Source: CAVWZH01 sp963765285 (GTDB taxonomy: Bacteria; Acidobacteriota; Terriglobia; Terriglobales; Acidobacteriaceae). From it: a DNA stretch of 64,000 bases. Position 1 is the first letter of the stretch. The number at the start of each line of letters is the position of its first letter. This document shows positions 59,347-64,000 of this stretch, piece by piece. The notes below the pieces were generated by a model, which saw only the letters and a program-made list of their open reading frames with translations, had not been told where the DNA came from and did no database searches. Made by a program: the position numbers and the translations under genes. The DNA is taken from assembly GCA_963765285.1 (NCBI GenBank), contig CAVXVR010000002.1, positions 1 through 64,000 of the forward strand, given 5' to 3'.

Positions 59347-61353
59347 TTGGCGCGAACGATACTGCTCGCAGATGACAGTGTGACTGCCCAAAACATGGGT
59401 CGCCGCATCCTTACGGATGCCGGCTATGAGGTCATTACTGTCAACAACGGTTCCGCCGCCCTGAAAAAGATCGCGGAGCACAAGCCGGACCTGATTGTGC
59501 TCGATGTCTACATGCCCGGGTACGGTGGCCTTGAAGTGTGTAACCGCCTCAAGGAAAGCCGGGAGACGGCACGCATTCCAGTATTGCTGACGGTGGGCAA
59601 GCTGGAGCCGTTTAAACCTGACGAGGCGCGCCGCGTCCGCGCCGACGCCTTCATCGTCAAGCCGTTTGAAGCCAGTGAACTGCTCACGGCACTCACAAAA
59701 CTAGAAGACAAGATTGTTCCCCAGTCGCAACCGCAGAAGCCCGGCCGTTTTGCCCGGGCCCTGGCGTCGATCGAAGCCTCGGAAGGCGACGGTTTCGGTG
59801 ACACGGAAACCGGATGGAAGGAACGGCTGAATATCCCTCCTGTGGCCAAGCCGCGGTCCACGGAAGAGCGTTCTACCCCTGATCCTTCAAGTGCTGATCT
59901 GGCGCGCGGAGAAGACTTCAAGCCGGCGGAGCCGAGCCAGCGATTTGAACGCCCGATTCCGGCCGGCCTGCCTGCGGACATCACTCCGGAGGAGATTGCG
60001 GCCATCACCGCGGCGGCCGCAACTATCGAAGGCAGGGAAGCTGCGGCCCCGGTAGTGCCTGCGGAAGTCGAAACTAAGTCCGAGCCCCCAGCTGAGCCGG
60101 CACCCAGTGAGCCAGCTTCAACGGCAAATGAAACGCCTGCCGTCGTGAGTGGAATACCCGTTGGGAGCGAAACACCTGCGAGTGTCGTTGAGGCGGCTGC
60201 AGAAGAGGCTCCAGCAGCTACGCTCGCGACCGCGGGGCCCGATGCAACGGTCGCAGAGCCAGCCGAACCTCAGGCCGACGCGAAGGCGGAACTTGAGGCA
60301 GCAGCCGTTGCCGCGCCGGCACCATCAGAATCAGCTCCAGAAATTCCCGCAACCCGCGAGAGTGAGCCAGTCAGCGTCGGAAGTTCCGCCGTGGAACCGA
60401 CTGTGGCAGCAGCCGAAAAAGACATGCAGCCGGAACCCGCAGAAGCGGCTGCCGGTACGGAGGAGAAACCGTGGGCGCGCGATGCGGAGGTGCTGGCGGC
60501 AATTGCGTCGCTGGTGCCGAGCGCAGACGAATTGGCCAAAAGCCTGGAACAAGACAACGCGGTCGAGCCCCAGCCACGCGAGGCGGCCCTGGTCGGTGCG
60601 GCAGCCGGTCATGCACTGGCAGAAAGGGTTGTTGCTATCGGTGCCCGCTGGGTTGCGGAAGCGATCGCGCTTGCCGAAGGCGACGCTTCGGTCAATCTGG
60701 AACTTGAGATGGAAAAATCCTTCGCTGCCTTCGCGGCTGCGGCCGAAGCGGCTCGCGCGACGACGCAAACAGCGGAAGTAGCGATGGCGAGATCAGGTGT
60801 CGCGTCTGTCGCAGTCGCCGAGGTCCAGCCCTCAGCCGACGTGCGCGCCGAAATCGCTGCGGAAGTGCATGAGACGGTTGCCGCAAAATCGGAAGTCAAG
60901 GTCGAAGCGGCGTACGCGGCCGCGGCGGCCAATGGTTCCTCGACAGAAGTGGTGACTCCGGTCGAAGCGCCTGCGGCAACTGCCGCGCCTGCGGACACTG
61001 TCGCGGCGGATGATGGCGAGAAGCTTCGCGAAGTCGAGATGGCCGCAGCGTGGCAGAACTGGAAGCAGATTCGGGAGAGCATCGTCGGCTCGCAGCTCAC
61101 CGCTCAGATCGCAGATGTGGCGGCCGCCGGGCTCCAGGCCGAGGCGGCGAAGTCTGCGCAGGCAGAGTCGAAAGAAGCTGTGCGAGAAGATGTCGAAGAA
61201 GAAAACGGGAACGACTCCTCCTCGGAACCGGATGCGATATCAAGCATCGTAGACAGCGTGCTGGCCGAATTGAAACCCAAACTAATGGAAGAAATCGCCC
61301 GGAAGATGAATTCGGATAAAGAGAAGAAGAGTAAAGGGAAGAAAAAGAAGTAG
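59347..61353 (+). CDS. Response-regulator receiver protein with long Ala/Glu-rich tail
   Basis: The start is a TTG at 59347 with AAAGGA upstream. The product is 668 residues. Residues 3-118 are a complete CheY-like receiver: Asp9-Asp10 in LLADDSVTA, phospho-acceptor Asp53 in LIVLDVYMPGYGG, Thr82 and Lys105 in IVKPFE. From about 120 to 620 the protein is Ala/Glu/Pro-rich and probably disordered. It has two more structured pieces (AWQNWKQIRESIVGSQLTAQ near 575, and ISSIVDSVLAELKPKLMEEI near the end) and a Lys-rich C-terminus. There is no output domain of a known type. No histidine kinase is nearby. Role is unknown. Confidence 0.82.
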   Translation: MARTILLADDSVTAQNMGRRILTDAGYEVITVNNGSAALKKIAEHKPDLIVLDVYMPGYGGLEVCNRLKESRETARIPVLLTVGKLEPFKPDEARRVRADAFIVKPFEASELLTALTKLEDKIVPQSQPQKPGRFARALASIEASEGDGFGDTETGWKERLNIPPVAKPRSTEERSTPDPSSADLARGEDFKPAEPSQRFERPIPAGLPADITPEEIAAITAAAATIEGREAAAPVVPAEVETKSEPPAEPAPSEPASTANETPAVVSGIPVGSETPASVVEAAAEEAPAATLATAGPDATVAEPAEPQADAKAELEAAAVAAPAPSESAPEIPATRESEPVSVGSSAVEPTVAAAEKDMQPEPAEAAAGTEEKPWARDAEVLAAIASLVPSADELAKSLEQDNAVEPQPREAALVGAAAGHALAERVVAIGARWVAEAIALAEGDASVNLELEMEKSFAAFAAAAEAARATTQTAEVAMARSGVASVAVAEVQPSADVRAEIAAEVHETVAAKSEVKVEAAYAAAAANGSSTEVVTPVEAPAATAAPADTVAADDGEKLREVEMAAAWQNWKQIRESIVGSQLTAQIADVAAAGLQAEAAKSAQAESKEAVREDVEEENGNDSSSEPDAISSIVDSVLAELKPKLMEEIARKMNSDKEKKSKGKKKK

Positions 61354-61432
61354 TAGAATCCTCCGCAGTCATCAATTCTCACCCTTCAGGCTGTTTGACC
61401 GCTTTTTCCACCCACCTGTAAGATCAAAATTC

Positions 61433-61562
61433 AGCTCTTAGCCTTTAGCTCTTGGCTTTTAGCCAAACCCTTTTTGCGGAAGGCCCCACCGAGGCGGGCA
61501 CGCAGTTGGAATGGCTCGGTCGGGAAGCGGTTGAGCTAAGAGCTAAAAGCTAAGAGCTGCCT
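61433..61562. repeat. Inverted pair of heptad arrays upstream of valS
   Basis: The left arm has AGCTCTT, AGCCTTT, AGCTCTT, GGCTTTT, AGCC. After about 70 bases the right arm reads GAGCTAA, GAGCTAA, AAGCTAA, GAGCTGC and ends at the valS start codon. The right arm could cover the ribosome site of valS. Confidence 0.8.
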
Positions 61563-64000
61563 TTGCCCCACGAACTCACCAAAGCGTACGAGCCGGGCGC
61601 GATTGAAGCGCGCTGGGCCGAGTACTGGGTCAAGGAAAAGCTGTTCTCCGTGCCGACGCCGCCTCCCGGCGAGACGCGGCCGGTGTTCACACTGCTGTTG
61701 CCTCCGCCCAACGTCACCGGCCGCCTGCACATGGGGCACATGCTGAACCATACGCAGATGGACATCATTGTGCGTTGGCACCGCATGCGGGGATTCCTCA
61801 CTCTATGGCTGCCGGGCACTGACCACGCGGGCATTGCTACCCAGATGATGGTGGAACGCCAACTCGCCACCGAAGGCAAGAAACGCCACGATCTGGGACG
61901 GGAAAAATTCATCGAGCGGGTGTGGGAATGGAAGCGGCATTATGGCGGCGCGATTCTCGAGCAGATGAAGCGGCTGGGGGACTCCGTCGATTGGGACCGC
62001 GAATACTTCACCATGGACGAGAATCTTTCGCGCGCGGTGCGCGAAGTTTTTGTCCGGCTGCACGAAGAAGGCCTGATCTATCGCGGGAAATACATCGTGA
62101 ATTGGTGTCCGCGCTGTGGAACCGCAATTTCCGATCTTGAAGTGAAGCACGAAGATGTTCCGGGCAAGCTGTATGAGATTCGCTATCCGGTTGTCGGAAC
62201 AAAGTCTGGGACTGATGAATTCATCACGGTTGCGACCACGCGTCCGGAAACTATGCTCGGCGACACCGCGGTCGCGGTGAATGAGAAAGACGAACGCTTC
62301 CGCCATCTGTGGGGCAAGAAAGTGTTGTTGCCGCTGATGAATCGGGAGATTCCGATCATCACCGACGAACTGGCGCAGCCGGAGTTTGGTACCGGTGCGG
62401 TGAAAGTCACTCCGGCGCACGACCCCAATGACTTCGAAGCCGGCAAGCGTCACGACTTGCCGCAGATCGAAGTGATCGATGAGCATGCCCACATGAACGC
62501 CAACGCAGGGCCGTATGCAGGGCTCGATCGCTATGAGGCGCGCAAGCGCGTGCTCAGCGATCTCGCGGCTGGCAATTTTTTGGTGGGCGAGAAAGACCAT
62601 ACGATTCCGCTCGGCAAGTGTGATCGCTGCGGGACGGTGGTTGAGCCCAGGCTTTCAACGCAGTGGTTTATCAAGATCAAGCCGCTGGCGGAAAAAGCAG
62701 CTGAAGTTGTCGAGAGCGGCGAAATCACCATTGTCCCCGACAACTACCGGCAGATTTATCTGAACTGGATGAACAACATCCATGACTGGTGCATTTCGCG
62801 GCAATTGTGGTGGGGACACCGCATTCCGGCGTGGCATTGCAGTTGTGGTGAGATCGTCGTTGCCCGCGAAGCGCCGGCGAACTGTCCGAAATGCGCCAAC
62901 GCTGAGCTGACGCAGGACACCGACGTGCTCGACACCTGGTTCTCGTCCGGCCTGCTGCCGTTCACCACGTTGGGCTGGCCGGAGAAAACGCGCGACCAGC
63001 AAGTTTTCTATCCGACCACCCTGCTGATCACCGCCTACGAGATTTTATTCTTCTGGGTGGCGCGCATGATCATGTTTGGCTGCCACTTCATGAAAGGCCA
63101 TCAGCAAGACCCCGCGCTGAAGGCCGCCAGCGGGTGGGCTGACAAGAAAGATGACAGCGTGCCGTTTCGCCAGGTCTACATTCATGCGCTGGTGCGTGAT
63201 GCCGAGCGGCAGAAAATGTCGAAGACCAAGGGGAACGTGATCGATCCGCTCGACATTATTCAGCGTTTCGGGACGGATGCGACGCGGTTCACGCTGGCGT
63301 CCATGGCGGCTCCGGGGACGGATATCGCTTTCAGCGAGAGCCGGACTGAGGGCTACCGGAATTTTGCCAACAAAATCTGGAACGCGGCGCGATTCATGTT
63401 CATGAATGTGGATCGCGTGGCACCGGGTCTTCGACCCGGGGCCGGGTCAGAGACCCGATCCTACACGGGGGTTGCCGGATTTGCACCGGCCGCTCTCGAA
63501 GACAAATGGATTCTCTCTCGCTTCAACCGTACGGTTGCGGAAGCGAATTCTGCGCTCGCGACCTATCGCTTTCACGAAGCGGCGAACCGGATTTATGATT
63601 TTTTCTGGGGGGAGTTTTGCGACTGGTATCTGGAACTCATAAAGCCGAGGCTCAATCCCGAAGAAGGCGCGGATACAGGGGCTGCGCGAATAGCCTGTGC
63701 GAACCTCGTCAGTCTGTTTGACGCGTCATTGCGGCTGTTGCACCCCGTGATGCCCTTTATCACCGAGGAGATTTGGCAGGCGATCTACGAAGGCCGACCG
63801 CCGCTGCAGTCGATTGCGCTGGCCAGCTATCCGCAGGCGGACGAAAAGCAGCTTGATTTGGTGGCTGAGGCCGAGATGGCGATCCTGCAGGACTTGATCG
63901 TCGCCGTGCGGAATCTACGGGCGGAGCTGAAAGTCGAAACCAAGGCCAAAGTGCCGATTGAGGTCTTCGCTCACGAGCCCGAGATTCGGCTGTTGATCGA
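61563..64000 (+). CDS. valS: Valyl-tRNA synthetase, 3' end outside window
   Basis: ValS charges tRNA-Val. The frame from the TTG at 61563 (LPHELTKAYEPGAIEARWAE) is open to the window edge (812 codons). Motifs are the HIGH-type LLPPPNVTGRLHMGHMLN, the editing-domain GTGAVKVTPAHDPNDFEAG, VLDTWFSSGLLPF, and the KMSKS-type RQKMSKTKGNVIDPLD. Near residues 620-636, between FMFMNVDRVA and ALEDKWILSRFN, the peptide PGLRPGAGSETRSYTG is encoded by a palindromic repeat found elsewhere between genes. Only the anticodon-binding domain's first part follows. No alternative start with a good ribosome site was seen. Confidence 0.95.
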   Translation, partial: MPHELTKAYEPGAIEARWAEYWVKEKLFSVPTPPPGETRPVFTLLLPPPNVTGRLHMGHMLNHTQMDIIVRWHRMRGFLTLWLPGTDHAGIATQMMVERQLATEGKKRHDLGREKFIERVWEWKRHYGGAILEQMKRLGDSVDWDREYFTMDENLSRAVREVFVRLHEEGLIYRGKYIVNWCPRCGTAISDLEVKHEDVPGKLYEIRYPVVGTKSGTDEFITVATTRPETMLGDTAVAVNEKDERFRHLWGKKVLLPLMNREIPIITDELAQPEFGTGAVKVTPAHDPNDFEAGKRHDLPQIEVIDEHAHMNANAGPYAGLDRYEARKRVLSDLAAGNFLVGEKDHTIPLGKCDRCGTVVEPRLSTQWFIKIKPLAEKAAEVVESGEITIVPDNYRQIYLNWMNNIHDWCISRQLWWGHRIPAWHCSCGEIVVAREAPANCPKCANAELTQDTDVLDTWFSSGLLPFTTLGWPEKTRDQQVFYPTTLLITAYEILFFWVARMIMFGCHFMKGHQQDPALKAASGWADKKDDSVPFRQVYIHALVRDAERQKMSKTKGNVIDPLDIIQRFGTDATRFTLASMAAPGTDIAFSESRTEGYRNFANKIWNAARFMFMNVDRVAPGLRPGAGSETRSYTGVAGFAPAALEDKWILSRFNRTVAEANSALATYRFHEAANRIYDFFWGEFCDWYLELIKPRLNPEEGADTGAARIACANLVSLFDASLRLLHPVMPFITEEIWQAIYEGRPPLQSIALASYPQADEKQLDLVAEAEMAILQDLIVAVRNLRAELKVETKAKVPIEVFAHEPEIRLLI
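63423..63468. repeat. Palindromic repeat inserted in frame inside valS
   Basis: Two hairpins lie side by side: CCGGGTC-TTC-GACCCGG (63423-63439) and GGGTCAGAGACCC (63444-63456), followed by CCTACACG. The segment 63442-63468 differs from the intergenic copy at 16263-16289 at about three of 27 positions. The reading frame of valS is kept. Confidence 0.85.

Noticed and set aside
1..64000. rRNA, tRNA or insertion sequences
   Set aside because: No cloverleaf, 16S/23S core strings or transposase genes were seen on reading; a covariance search would settle small RNAs.

Overview
The window reads as chromosomal DNA of an Acidobacteriota bacterium, most likely a Koribacter/Terriglobia relative. This is an inference from gene content and style, not a database match. 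The pointers are high GC, a hopanoid radical SAM gene (HpnH), a PknB-type kinase with an extracytoplasmic TPR half, an ECF sigma gene followed by a triple VOC protein with a charged leader, DUF4139/DUF4349 secreted proteins, a long BamD, and many dispersed palindromic repeats. No rRNA, tRNA, CRISPR array, insertion sequence or prophage was recognised.

Layout. 1-5.0 kb: the 3' part of a secreted HExxH metallopeptidase gene, an NTF2-like secreted protein, a decayed TauE/SafE permease, a DUF433/PIN-like toxin-antitoxin pair and a small HTH protein. 5.0-19 kb: gyrA and gyrB, both on the minus strand, separated by envelope genes (metallophosphoesterase, two tandem paralogues of unknown function, a GT-C-like membrane protein, a CPBP protease, DUF4139 and DUF4349 proteins). 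19-28.6 kb: hpnH with a 3' frameshift and a coupled small gene, a GMC oxidoreductase broken by four frameshifts, a lower-GC PD-(D/E)XK nuclease candidate, a FxLYD protein, and a two-gene thiamine-diphosphate enzyme/HisD-like dehydrogenase unit. 28.7-36.7 kb: the replication-origin neighbourhood, with mscL, dnaN and dnaA on the minus strand, a 573-bp intergenic candidate oriC, then rpmH-rnpA-yidD-yidC-jag on the plus strand. 36.7-43.7 kb: DUF4919 and beta-barrel proteins, mfd, a dimethylargininase-like protein and a KDPG aldolase. 43.7-49.7 kb: a heavy-metal RND efflux operon divergent from an RcnR/CsoR-type repressor, with one perfect 19-bp palindrome shared by two face-to-face promoters. 50-64 kb: hemL, ECF sigma-VOC, a TPR kinase, rpe, bamD, a receiver protein with a long Ala/Glu-rich tail, and valS (cut by the window end).

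The core genes (gyrA, gyrB, dnaA, dnaN, mfd, yidC, hemL, valS as far as seen) read without interruption. Frameshifts are confined to a few accessory genes, clustered at 2.4-3.1 kb and 20.3-25.6 kb. At least four intergenic repeat families recur: heptad arrays in inverted pairs, CACGAAGGA-type arrays, CCCAGGGCGTAAGCCCTGGG composite hairpins, and GGGTCAGAGACCC hairpins. A copy of the last family lies in frame inside valS. The least explained items are the valS insertion, the shared metal operator, the small gene coupled to hpnH, the ECF-VOC pair, the TPP/HisD-like unit and the orphan nuclease.
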